Shown here: positions 10,212 to 17,946 of the stretch, piece after piece | Layout: each line of letters starts with the position of its first letter | Position numbering within the stretch: position 1 is the stretch's first letter | DNA from: Listeria swaminathanii | GTDB taxonomy: Bacteria; Bacillota; Bacilli; Lactobacillales; Listeriaceae | DNA length: 64,000 nucleotides | Direction of reading: 5' to 3' | NCBI RefSeq assembly: GCF_014229645.1 | Contig: NZ_JAATOD010000001.1 | Span: forward strand, 1,116,001-1,180,000 | The notes under the pieces: model-generated | Told to the model about the DNA's origin: nothing | Seen by the model: the letters and a program-made list of their open reading frames with translations, nothing else | The model's database searches: none | Position numbers and translations under genes: made by a program

Positions 10212-10243
10212 TTGACATTGGTATTTATCAAGCGTAGTATAAT
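10212..10243 (+). promoter_or_regulatory. mdrL promoter
   Basis: TTGACA (10212-10217) is followed at 17 bases by TAGTAT (10235-10240), overlapping a perfect TATAAT (10238-10243, spacing 20). The consensus -35 next to the palindromic operator fits a repressed but strong promoter. Confidence 0.65.
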
Positions 10244-10281
10244 AGTTGAGTTTTATTTGGAAAGGGAAGTGTAGTTGGATT

Positions 10282-11475
10282 ATGATGACAGACAAGGAAA
10301 TGAACACGGGGAAATGGATAACAGCAGCAGCTAGTTTGCTTGCGTTTATGGGAATAGGGGTAGTCGATCCACTTTTGCCATCGATTGCAGAAAGTATCGG
10401 AGCATCTCATTCGCAAGTAGAAATGTTATTTACGGCATATATTTTTACTATGGCGATTATGATGATTCCAATTGGGATCGTTGCAGGGAAACTAGGTGAT
10501 AAAAAATTAATCGTTATCGGCCTATTTATTGTTACTATTTTTGCTTTATTATGTGGCTTATCAGACACAATTGGCGCGTTATCTATTTTTCGGGCTGGAT
10601 GGGGCTTTGGGAACTCGATGTTTATGGCTACGGCAATGACAATGTTAATCGCCTTATCGGAGACGCCGGGACATGCCATTGGGATTTATGAAGCTTCGAT
10701 GGGCCTTGGAATGGCATTCGGGCCGTTACTAGGTGGGATTTTAGGTAATATTTCATGGCGTTATCCATTTTTTGCCACAGCTTGCTTGATTTTTATCGCA
10801 TTTTTACTTATTTTATTCAAAGTGAAAGAACCTAAAAAAGTCGTCCAAGCACCAACCGAAAAAAATGAAGTTGCGATTAAACAGATGTTACATCTATTTA
10901 AATATCGTCCATTTTTACAAATTGCATTTAGCGGAATGTTTTATTATTATTGCTTCTTTACAATTTTGGCTTATTCGCCACTTGTGCTTGGTTTATCGGC
11001 CATTCAAATTGGCTTTGTGTTTTTCGCTTGGGGGTTATGCTTAGCGCTTGGATCAGCAAAAGTTTCGCACGCATTGGAATTTCGCTTTAATAGTAAGCAA
11101 ATTTTAAAAGGTTCGTTACTTGTCTGTGCTATTATCTTAGCTTTACTTGGATTTATTGATAATACTGCAGTGGATATTGGTTTGATTGTGATTTCAGGCT
11201 TGGTTTTAGGTATTAATAATGCCTTATTTACAACAACTGTCATGGAGCATTCACCGTATGCAAGAAGCGTAACGAGTGGGGCGTATAACTTTGTTCGTTG
11301 GTTGGGGGCAGCATTCGCACCGCTTTGCTCAGGATTACTCAGCGAAGCACTAGGTATGAAAATGCCGTTTATCGTCGCTAGTGTGATTTGCTTAGCTGGC
11401 ATGGGGCTACTATTTATTAAACTAAAACCAGCACACTTCACATTACAACAATCTACTTCAATTGAAAGTGAATAA
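10282..11475 (+). CDS. mdrL: MFS multidrug efflux transporter MdrL
   Basis: A 397-residue major facilitator of the DHA1 drug:H+ antiporter type with about 12 hydrophobic segments. Motif A of the family is visible in the loop after TM2 (GKLGDKK), and motif C-like glycines occur in TM5 (ASMGLGMAFGPLLGG). The start is set at the ATG 10282; an in-frame TTG at 10246 is unlikely because it lies within a few bases of the -10. Divergent from ladR. In L. monocytogenes MdrL exports cefotaxime, heavy metals and dyes; for this copy that role is inferred from homology and synteny. Confidence 0.9.
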   Translation: MMTDKEMNTGKWITAAASLLAFMGIGVVDPLLPSIAESIGASHSQVEMLFTAYIFTMAIMMIPIGIVAGKLGDKKLIVIGLFIVTIFALLCGLSDTIGALSIFRAGWGFGNSMFMATAMTMLIALSETPGHAIGIYEASMGLGMAFGPLLGGILGNISWRYPFFATACLIFIAFLLILFKVKEPKKVVQAPTEKNEVAIKQMLHLFKYRPFLQIAFSGMFYYYCFFTILAYSPLVLGLSAIQIGFVFFAWGLCLALGSAKVSHALEFRFNSKQILKGSLLVCAIILALLGFIDNTAVDIGLIVISGLVLGINNALFTTTVMEHSPYARSVTSGAYNFVRWLGAAFAPLCSGLLSEALGMKMPFIVASVICLAGMGLLFIKLKPAHFTLQQSTSIESE

Positions 11476-11482
11476 AATTGGA

Positions 11483-11514
11483 AAGGCTGAGCATATGATG
11501 TTCAGTCTTTTTTT
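11483..11514 (+). terminator. Terminator after mdrL
   Basis: An imperfect stem AAGGCTGAGCA/TGTTCAGTCTT with two G-U pairs, then seven T. Confidence 0.8.
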
Positions 11515-11530
11515 ATGTTAAGGATTAATT

Positions 11531-11551
11531 ATTTAACGTTTATCGTTAAAT
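11531..11551. promoter_or_regulatory. Inverted repeat upstream of the DUF2975/XRE operon
   Basis: A perfect 8-bp inverted repeat ATTTAACG-TTTAT-CGTTAAAT ends six bases before the -35 at 11557. Likely an operator, possibly for the Cro-like regulator encoded at the end of the same operon. Confidence 0.5.
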
Positions 11552-11556
11552 ATGTA

Positions 11557-11586
11557 TTGACATTCTCTCTTTGGACTATGTATAAT
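11557..11586 (+). promoter_or_regulatory. Sigma-A promoter of the DUF2975/XRE operon
   Basis: Consensus TTGACA (11557-11562) and TATAAT (11581-11586) are 18 bases apart, 22 bases before the start codon at 11609. Confidence 0.75.
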
Positions 11587-11608
11587 TTAGAAAAAAGGGA
11601 GAGATTAT

Positions 11609-12156
11609 ATGAAACTAAAGCGATTACAAAAAATGAGTTATTTTCTACATATTGCTCTTAAAATTTTATCGGTAAGTTCCGTAATAATGGCTATAATCGT
11701 TGTTTTAATGAAGTTTTTTAGTAGCAAAAATGTTATGATGAATAAGTTGGAATCAGATTCGATCTTTCATTTTCAAACAGAATTTTTCGCTGGCGTGGAT
11801 AATCAGCAATATGTTCAAACTGAGGAATGGATTTTAGTAGGTACAGCTGTTTTTTCTAGTATTTTAATCGCATGGTTACTATGGATTACAAGTATGATTT
11901 TTAAAGATTTAGCAGCAGAATTTACGCCTTTTATGATATTGAAGTGAATAGATTACAAAGAATTGCATGGTTATTGCTTGTTTATTCACTAGTACCACAA
12001 ATAGTCTATTCTATTTTGCATACAGTGCTTATACCAGGCTATAGCATTACTTTGGGGCTGAACATGTCATTTTTCTTTGCGCTGATTTTTTATTGCTTAA
12101 CAGAAATATTTCGTTATGGTGCATCTTTGCAAAAAGAATCTGATGAAACTTTATGA
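11609..12156 (+). pseudogene. DUF2975-like membrane protein, frameshifted
   Basis: Two overlapping frames (11609-11947, 112 codons; and the frame ending at 12156) together read as one four-helix DUF2975-type membrane protein. In the first, ...LAAEFTPF runs into MILK and a stop. Adding one T to the TTTT at 11929-11932 gives TPFYDIEVNRLQRIAW and a continuous 182-residue protein, the usual length for this family. Members commonly sit beside a small Cro/XRE regulator, as here. RBS AAGGGAGAG. Either a real mutation, a slippery or phase-variable tract, or a sequencing error; the second frame could also start at GTG 11944. The function of the family is unknown. Confidence 0.75.
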
Positions 12157-12168
12157 TTGGAGCGAAAA

Positions 12169-12399
12169 ATGATGGCAATTGTATTAAGGCTGGACCGGAT
12201 AATGGCCGACCGCAAAATCTCTTTAAACCAGCTATCCCAAGAAGTCGGTGTAGCAAATGTGAACCTATCCAAAATAAAAACTGGCAAAGTAAGCGCCATT
12301 CGGTTTTCGACGCTAAATGAAATATGCAAAGTCTTGAACTGCCAACCTGGCGATATTTTAGAGTATGTAGCGGATGCTTCTGTTGATAGCGAACTTTAA
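12169..12399 (+). CDS. Small Cro/XRE-family HTH regulator (YozG-like)
   Basis: A 76-residue protein that is essentially one helix-turn-helix domain (ISLNQLSQEVGVANVNLSKIKTGK, then FSTLNEICKVLNCQPGDIL). I chose ATG 12169, 6 bases from GGAG; the in-frame TTG at 12157 overlaps that ribosome site. It starts 12 bases after the DUF2975 frame, and such HTH-DUF2975 pairs recur in Firmicutes. It probably autoregulates the operon through the inverted repeat at 11531-11551 (inference). Confidence 0.85.
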   Translation: MMAIVLRLDRIMADRKISLNQLSQEVGVANVNLSKIKTGKVSAIRFSTLNEICKVLNCQPGDILEYVADASVDSEL

Positions 12400-12442
12400 A
12401 TGCGTTAGATTAATCATACATAGTTAGATAAGGAGCACTTAA

Positions 12443-12976
12443 ATGGATAGACATAATGAATTGCAAACAGTGTTAACAAACAAGCAAAAAGTATTGATTA
12501 TTGGTCCTAACGGCGCCGGAAAATCCACTTTTGCTGCAAAACTTGGAAAACGCTATAATTTTGAAGTTTGTCACTTAGATAAGCTTTTTTGGCAGGAAAA
12601 TTGGAATGCTGTGACAAAAATTGAATTTGAAAATAAAGTGAATGAAATTATGTGCTCTGAACAGCCATATATCATAGACGGCGATTATTTTTTCAATTTG
12701 GAGAAAAGACTTGAACATTCAGATTTAGTTATTTGGATAAAAATTCCTTTGCTAGTATGTGTTGCAAATATCGTTAAGAGAAGATTTAAATATATGATGA
12801 CCGCACGACCAGATATAACTGAAGGCTGCGAGGAAAAATTAAGTTTATCGTTTTTAATGTACGCTTTAAGGTATAATAAGCGTTCTGGGAAACAAACGAA
12901 GGAATTATTGGGAAATGCGTATGATAAAGAGCTGTTTGTAATAGATAGTTATAGGAAGTTGAAGAATTATTGTTGA
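12443..12976 (+). CDS. P-loop nucleotide kinase-like protein
   Basis: A 177-residue protein with Walker A GPNGAGKS at residues 21-28, then HLDKLFW and YIIDGDYF. This pattern is shared with adenylate-kinase-like proteins annotated as DNA topology modulation protein (FlaR/YqaF type). Substrate unknown. It has its own ribosome site (AAGGAG) and follows the HTH gene by 43 bases; no terminator was seen between them, so co-transcription is possible. It is followed by an AT-rich stretch. The family call is reasonable; the function is not known. Confidence 0.75.
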   Translation: MDRHNELQTVLTNKQKVLIIGPNGAGKSTFAAKLGKRYNFEVCHLDKLFWQENWNAVTKIEFENKVNEIMCSEQPYIIDGDYFFNLEKRLEHSDLVIWIKIPLLVCVANIVKRRFKYMMTARPDITEGCEEKLSLSFLMYALRYNKRSGKQTKELLGNAYDKELFVIDSYRKLKNYC

Positions 12977-13336
12977 TAATAGTCGATGAATGCTTAGGAA
13001 TAATGGATTTATGATGGATTAGGTGTTTATTGGTTGTTTGTGATAATGTTTACTTCCTATAATATATATTATGTCAACTAGAAAAGGAAGATATAAATCA
13101 AGTGAGAAATGTTGCCCTCTCTCGAATTATATCATTGGTTATTTAATCTTAATTACATGCTACATATTAAATGTAATTAATTTCGCAATGGTTTTTTTGC
13201 ATATGAAATATCCATTTCTAAATCTAAATATTGTTATAAATAACGCTTAACGAAGGAACTAAGAAATAAACATCAAATAAAGTTTATTCAATAATTGCAG
13301 TTAACTTTTGTTAGTTGACTAACAACTCGATTTTAT
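12977..13336. other. AT-rich 360-bp gap with an orphan promoter
   Basis: No gene is visible. It holds a plus-strand promoter-like pair (listed next), a ribosome-site-like AAAGGAAG, and a frame that stops after 14 codons (GTG at 13101 to TAA). It also holds a hairpin AATTACAT...ATGTAATT (13151-13178) and an inverted repeat GTTAGTTGACTAAC (13309-13322), just downstream of the minus-strand immunity gene. It looks like residue of gene loss or a transfer junction. Confidence 0.5.
13034..13063 (+). promoter_or_regulatory. Orphan sigma-A-like promoter
   Basis: TTGTTT (13034-13039) and a perfect TATAAT (13058-13063) lie 18 bases apart. Downstream there is AAAGGAAG and only a 14-codon frame, so no intact gene is served. 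Confidence 0.4.
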
Positions 13337-13648
13337 TTAATTTTCAATGTAACTTTCAGCATCATCAATAAAAAATGTTAATTTCAAATCGGGAAATTTT
13401 TTATCTAGTTCTCTTAAACAAGAAATAAATTTTCTGCTTTGTATTTTTTCGGAAACATCATCAAAAACCGAACTAATTAATAATACATCTTCCTTAGAAC
13501 AATTATTTAAATAATTGATAGTTTCATCTTCGCTCGTAGATAAAATAGTGGTTAGTTCTGTCCAATTCTTTTCAAGTCCAAAGTCATCTTCTTCATGTAT
13601 ACTTCTTCGCTGTTCTAAATTCTCTTTAATTTTATTAGATATATTCAT
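13337..13648 (-). CDS. Putative immunity protein for the LXG-EndoU toxin
   Basis: A 103-residue, acidic, soluble protein without signal peptide or membrane segment, encoded 26 bases downstream of the toxin gene on the same strand. That is the standard position for the cognate immunity gene of LXG polymorphic toxins. RBS GGGAGG upstream of the ATG. Features seen: an N-terminal helical stretch (NKIKENLEQRR) and alternating hydrophobic helices (INYLNNC, VLLISSVFDDVSEKI). I do not recognise a named immunity family with certainty. Function is inferred from context; the reading frame is intact although the toxin is broken. Confidence 0.65.
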   Translation of the reverse strand: MNISNKIKENLEQRRSIHEEDDFGLEKNWTELTTILSTSEDETINYLNNCSKEDVLLISSVFDDVSEKIQSRKFISCLRELDKKFPDLKLTFFIDDAESYIEN

Positions 13649-13674
13649 AATTGTCCTCCCTTTTAAATAATTAT

Positions 13675-15103
13675 TTAAGGTTGTTTTGTACTATCTGGAA
13701 AAATAGTTCCAATTTGCCCATCCGTTTTTATTACGCCAACTCGTACACCATTATAATCTCCAAAGATAACTTCACCATTTTTTGCATCTGCAAAGTTTGA
13801 TTGGCTAGCAATATGTTGTCCTGCTCGTTCAATATCTTTTTTTGTCCAAGATTCTGGAAACCATGATTGCCCTGTGCCAGCCCGTTTAGATGGTGTTTTA
13901 TGGTGTGGGACATTGCCAGTTCTAACGCCATTAGGATAAGTTTTTTCAATATTTACTTCAAATCCATTTTTCTTCAGAAAATCAATATTAGATTGTCCGT
14001 GTCCTCCACCTTTCATTTTAGACACTTTTCCAGTAGATGGATTGATAGTAAAATCTCCAACATCAGAATGCTTCAAACTTTGTTCCGGGATTTCAACTTT
14101 AGGAACATCAGCCTTGATAACTTTTTTTCTTCTCTTTAGTAAACCTTTAGGAATCTTAAATTTTTCCCCTTTATACCCACCAGCAGTATAGCGGAAAATA
14201 AGACCACTTATGATACTAAACCCTTGCGCCTTACTTATCTCTTGCCCAGTAACAGGGTCTACCCCTTCTTTCACCGATTGAATAACTGCCTGCAACAACT
14301 CGGCTTCTTCTTGCGCTTCATTGCTTTCATGCGGCATTTCTCCACCAAGCACGGCGGCATTATACGCGTTCGTTGCTTCTACATCTACTATACCATTTTT
14401 CATTAACACCCACATTTGACAACGGTACGTTTTTTGATATTCGTCAAAATTGAATGTTTTTTCGTTATCTTTTAGCGCTTTTCCTAAGGCGTTTTGCATC
14501 CGGGTTAAGGTGGTGAAATTTAGTTTGCTCATGTCATAGGTGCCCGTTTTACTGTTAAATTGAATGTTCGACTGGAGTTCGCGAATGGTTTGCTGAATCC
14601 CTTGGATTAAATCTGTTAAATTATCAAAAAAATCGCTATGACTCTGTTCAAAAGCCAAGTATTTTTCTAAAATATTTTCTTGTTTGTAGGCGATACTTAG
14701 CTGTGAACGATAACTCTGCATCTTCCGTTCCAGTATTCATTTGCTGGACTAGTGCTTCTTTTTTAGCTTCGATGCGATCAATCATTTTTCCGAGTTCGTA
14801 TAAGCCGTCCGCATCAATTTTAGCATCAGCCGAATCATCTACTTGGGTGTGAAAATCGGCTATGTATTGCGCTAATCGTTCTTCGCTTTCGTTCATAGCT
14901 TCGATTATCGCATCACATAATGGGAAATAGGTCATTTGATAATAATTTTTCGATGCATCAACTGCTTTTCCTTTTAAACTGCCATCTTCGATATAGTTTT
15001 TCACAGCAGTTTTGATGTCTTGAATGTTTTTTCTTCCTGCTTCATTGGCTGTATGTAGTTGGTACGCGAAGGTTTGTATTTCTCCGATGTCAATTCGGCT
15101 CAA
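13675..15103 (-). pseudogene. LXG-domain type VII secretion toxin with EndoU-like nuclease domain, frameshifted
   Basis: Two overlapping frames (15103-14648 and 14721-13675) form one LXG toxin. The N-terminal LXG helical domain starts SRIDIGEIQTFAYQL and covers about residues 1-230. The C-terminal 110 residues are a bacterial EndoU-type RNase domain (GGGHGQSNIDFL, GQSWFPESW, GVRVGVIKTDG, TIFPD). Removing one T from the TT at 14736-14737 joins the frames (QQM-ILERKMQSYRSQL) into a 475-residue protein of normal size. LXG proteins are exported by the Esx/type VII system to kill competitors. Usual small Lap partner genes upstream are absent. As read, no full-length toxin can be made unless the frameshift is a sequencing error. 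Confidence 0.85.
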
Positions 15104-15247
15104 TAAGTATCAGTCCTTTATGTATTGACTTTAGTTGTATTTCCCGTTTCTTCAAACATGTGAAAATATTAACAATAACTCAGACTAATTATAGCAGGTA
15201 CAGGTCTACTTTTATTACGTTGTTTGTTCTATTCAATCACAAAAGCC

Positions 15248-15268
15248 TTAATCACCATTATGATTAAG
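15248..15268 (-). terminator. Terminator of the lost LPXTG gene
   Basis: On the minus strand the stem CTTAATCA/TGATTAAG is followed by GGCTTTTG. It lies 13 bases beyond the stop of the LPXTG remnant, as expected for that gene's original terminator. Confidence 0.5.
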
Positions 15269-15280
15269 ACCAAAAGAAAC

Positions 15281-15373
15281 TTATTTCGCTCTTTTTCTTC
15301 TTGTATTAAAGATATAAACTCCGCCGATTAACAAACTAACGCCGATAATTGAAAGCAAACAAGCTAAAATCAT
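15281..15373 (-). pseudogene. C-terminal remnant of an LPXTG surface protein
   Basis: A 30-codon minus-strand frame encodes a hydrophobic segment LLSIIGVSLLIGGVYIF followed by NTRRKRAK and a stop. This is the membrane anchor and charged tail of a sortase-anchored protein; the LPXTG pentapeptide and everything before it are gone. It begins inside the terminator of the thiolase gene. In L. monocytogenes EGD-e an LPXTG protein gene (lmo1413) sits at this position, from memory, so this looks like the scar of its deletion. The stretch 15104-15420 contains no intact gene. Confidence 0.75.
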
Positions 15374-15396
15374 CTAGTAATTGATTTTAGCTTGTT
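15358..15396 (-). terminator. Terminator of the thiolase gene
   Basis: The perfect 15-bp stem AACAAGCTAAAATCA/TGATTTTAGCTTGTT has a 9-base loop. On the minus strand it is 24 bases after the thiolase stop and followed by TGCTTTC; its distal arm overlaps the LPXTG remnant. Confidence 0.75.
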
Positions 15397-15421
15397 ATTG
15401 TTATTAAAATGTAGTGTGTTA

Positions 15422-16591
15422 TCAGGCTCTTTCAACGATAATGGCAATTCCAATGCCGCCACCAATACATAAGGAAGCCACTCCAAGATGCTTGTTTTCT
15501 TGTTTTAACTCATTCAACAAGGAGGCAATAATGCGTGCTCCAGATGCTCCGATTGGATGACCTAGTGCAATTGCGCCTCCGTAAATATTAAGTTTCTCTT
15601 CCGGAATTTTCAAATCACGAGCTACTGCAACGGATTGTGATGCAAAAGCTTCATTTAAATGGAATAAATCAATTTCATCAATTGTGTATCCGCCTTTAGT
15701 TAAAGCTTCATTAACTGCGTAGTACGGCGCATAGCCCATGATTGCTGGATCAACGCCGATTTCAGATGTTACTTTAATTGTCGCGATATAAGGAATGTTT
15801 TCAGCGATTGCTTTTTCCTTCGACATTAAAATAATTGCGGATGCTCCGTCGTTTATACCAGAAGCATTACCCGCTGTGACAGTTCCGTCTTCTTTAAATA
15901 CGCTTTTTAATGTAGCTAGTTTTTCTAAAGTAGAATTAGCGCGGATTGTTTCGTCGGCTTCGAAAAGTGAGCCATCTGGAAGTTCGACGGGGATAATTTC
16001 TTCGCTAAAAAGATTTTTTTCTTGCGCACTTGCGGCTTTCATTTGTGAGTTGTGAGCAAATTTATCTTGTTCTTCTCGAGATACGGAGAATTTTTCAGCA
16101 ACATTTTCTGCTGTGATGCCCATGTGATATTCGCCGTAAACATCAGTTAGTCCGTCAATTAACATGCTATTTCTTAAATTTTTTGGATTGAATTCTTCAC
16201 CAACTAGTTCAGGGCTAAGTAACAATGGGGCTTGGGACATGTTTTCGGTCCCCCCTACTGCTACGATATCGGCCTCTCCTAGTTGAATTGCTTGTCTGCC
16301 AAGCATAATTGATTTTAAACCGGATCCACAAACTTCATTGATAGTGACGCCGGGTACTTTATAAGGAATGCCTGCTTTAATAGCGACTTGTCTAGCTACG
16401 TTTTGGCCAAGGCCGGCTTGTAACACATTACCGAAAATAACTTGATCTACGCGGTCTGGAGCAATGTTGGCTCTTTCTAAAACGCCTTTTAGAGCGGTAG
16501 CGCCAAGGTCTACTGCACTGATGTCTTTCAAACTGCCACCGAATTTTCCAATTGGTGTTCTAACTGCATCTATTATAACTACTTCGTTCAT
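15422..16591 (-). CDS. thl: Acetyl-CoA acetyltransferase (thiolase)
   Basis: A 389-residue biosynthetic thiolase condensing two acetyl-CoA to acetoacetyl-CoA, the first step of the mevalonate route. The catalytic residues are all present: nucleophile Cys88 (NEVCGSG), His345 (GGAIALGHPIGASG) and Cys375 (CIGGGIG), plus NEAFA. RBS AAAGGAG. It is divergent from the HMG-CoA synthase gene, which uses its product; the 137-base gap between them carries both promoters (a minus-strand TATAAT lies at 16622-16627). Confidence 0.97.
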   Translation of the reverse strand: MNEVVIIDAVRTPIGKFGGSLKDISAVDLGATALKGVLERANIAPDRVDQVIFGNVLQAGLGQNVARQVAIKAGIPYKVPGVTINEVCGSGLKSIMLGRQAIQLGEADIVAVGGTENMSQAPLLLSPELVGEEFNPKNLRNSMLIDGLTDVYGEYHMGITAENVAEKFSVSREEQDKFAHNSQMKAASAQEKNLFSEEIIPVELPDGSLFEADETIRANSTLEKLATLKSVFKEDGTVTAGNASGINDGASAIILMSKEKAIAENIPYIATIKVTSEIGVDPAIMGYAPYYAVNEALTKGGYTIDEIDLFHLNEAFASQSVAVARDLKIPEEKLNIYGGAIALGHPIGASGARIIASLLNELKQENKHLGVASLCIGGGIGIAIIVERA

Positions 16592-16669
16592 AGCAATCTC
16601 CTTTAAATGTAATCTAACCGTATTATATCATGAAACTTGCTAAAAACTCACTAGATTAAGCCCAATGTA

Positions 16670-16698
16670 TTGTATTTTATGCATTTTTCTACTAAAAT
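16670..16698 (+). promoter_or_regulatory. Promoter of mvaS
   Basis: TTGTAT and TAAAAT are 17 bases apart, 43 bases before the mvaS ATG. Confidence 0.5.
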
Positions 16699-16740
16699 TA
16701 GAGTACTTACAAATAAAATATAAAGGACTTGAGAGTACAT

Positions 16741-17907
16741 ATGAAAATTGGAATTGATAAAATAGGTTTTTATACTCCTGCATTTTATGTTGATATGACA
16801 GAACTTGCTGAAGCTAGAAATATTGACCCTAATAAATTTACTATTGGTATTGGCCAAGATAAAATGGCTTTTGCCCCTATTACACAAGATTCTGTAACAA
16901 TGGGTGCAAACGCTGCTTTACAAATTTTAGATGATGAAGATTTGAAAAAAATTGATTTAGTTATTTTAGCTACTGAATCGGGCATTGATGAGTCAAAAGC
17001 TGGAGCAGTTTATATTCACCGTTTACTAGGTATTCAGCCTTTCTCTCGTGCTATTGAAATAAAAGAAGCTTGTTACGGGGCAACTGCTGGGATTAATTTA
17101 GCGAAAGATTATGTAGCGAAACATCCTGATAGTAAAGTACTTGTTATTGGCTCGGATATTGCTCGTTACGGTCTTGCAACTGGCGGCGAAGCAACACAAG
17201 GAGCTGGAGCGGTAGCGATGCTAATTGCGGCTAATCCACGCTGTATCACACTTGAGGATGATAATGTTTTCTATACAGAAGATATTATGGACTTTTGGCG
17301 TCCGGTTTACTCCGAATATGCTTGTGTAGAAGGTAAATATTCGACAGAACAGTACATCCACTTCTTCCAAACTATCTGGGAAAAGTATTCAGCAAAATTT
17401 GGCAAGAATTTAGAGGATTTCGCAGCTATTTGTTTCCATTTACCATATACGAAAATGGGTAAAAAAGCGTTAGATACTATAATTGAAACAGCTCCAACTG
17501 AGGTTCAAGAAAGATTGTTGGAAAATTATCGTCTAAGTACGCTTTATAGCCGCAATGTCGGTAATATTTACACTGGTTCCCTTTATTTAAGCTTTATTTC
17601 CTTGTTAGATAATCAAGCAGATTTACAAGCAGAGGATAAAATTGGCTTCTTTAGTTACGGGTCTGGGGCTGTTGGCGAGTTCTTCCATGGAGTACTGCAA
17701 CCTGATTATAAAAAATATATCCGTAAAGACGAGCATGCGGAACTGTTAGCGAACCGCACGAAATTAGCTATTCCGGATTATGAAACAAGATTTAAACAAC
17801 AATTGCCAAAAGATGGTTCTACTTTTGAAGTGGACCCAGCTAGCGATCCAGCAGCGATTGTGTTAACTGGAATTCAAGACCATAAACGTCAATATATCAA
17901 AAAATAA
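16741..17907 (+). CDS. mvaS: Hydroxymethylglutaryl-CoA synthase
   Basis: A 388-residue bacterial HMG-CoA synthase making HMG-CoA from acetoacetyl-CoA and acetyl-CoA. The nucleophile is Cys111 in IKEACYGATAG, preceded by the acidic/serine segment ATESGIDESK. The second key region is CFHLPYTKMGKKAL. The start is the ATG at 16741 (MKIGIDKIGFY, as in enterococcal MvaS); an in-frame TTG at 16729 overlaps the likely ribosome site. With the divergent thiolase it forms the entry to the mevalonate pathway; later genes are outside the window. Confidence 0.97.
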   Translation: MKIGIDKIGFYTPAFYVDMTELAEARNIDPNKFTIGIGQDKMAFAPITQDSVTMGANAALQILDDEDLKKIDLVILATESGIDESKAGAVYIHRLLGIQPFSRAIEIKEACYGATAGINLAKDYVAKHPDSKVLVIGSDIARYGLATGGEATQGAGAVAMLIAANPRCITLEDDNVFYTEDIMDFWRPVYSEYACVEGKYSTEQYIHFFQTIWEKYSAKFGKNLEDFAAICFHLPYTKMGKKALDTIIETAPTEVQERLLENYRLSTLYSRNVGNIYTGSLYLSFISLLDNQADLQAEDKIGFFSYGSGAVGEFFHGVLQPDYKKYIRKDEHAELLANRTKLAIPDYETRFKQQLPKDGSTFEVDPASDPAAIVLTGIQDHKRQYIKK

Positions 17908-17913
17908 TCAAAA

Positions 17914-17946
17914 AAACCGACTAGGCTAAATCAGCTAGTCGGTTTT
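17914..17946. terminator. Bidirectional terminator between mvaS and the VanZ-like gene
   Basis: The stem AAACCGACTAG/CTAGTCGGTTT is flanked by A and T tracts; it lies between two convergent genes and overlaps the end of the minus-strand one. Confidence 0.85.

Noticed and set aside
10407..11441. Two antisense frames (90 and 145 codons) opposite mdrL
   Set aside because: Shadow of a hydrophobic transporter gene; no promoter, ribosome site or recognisable protein sequence.
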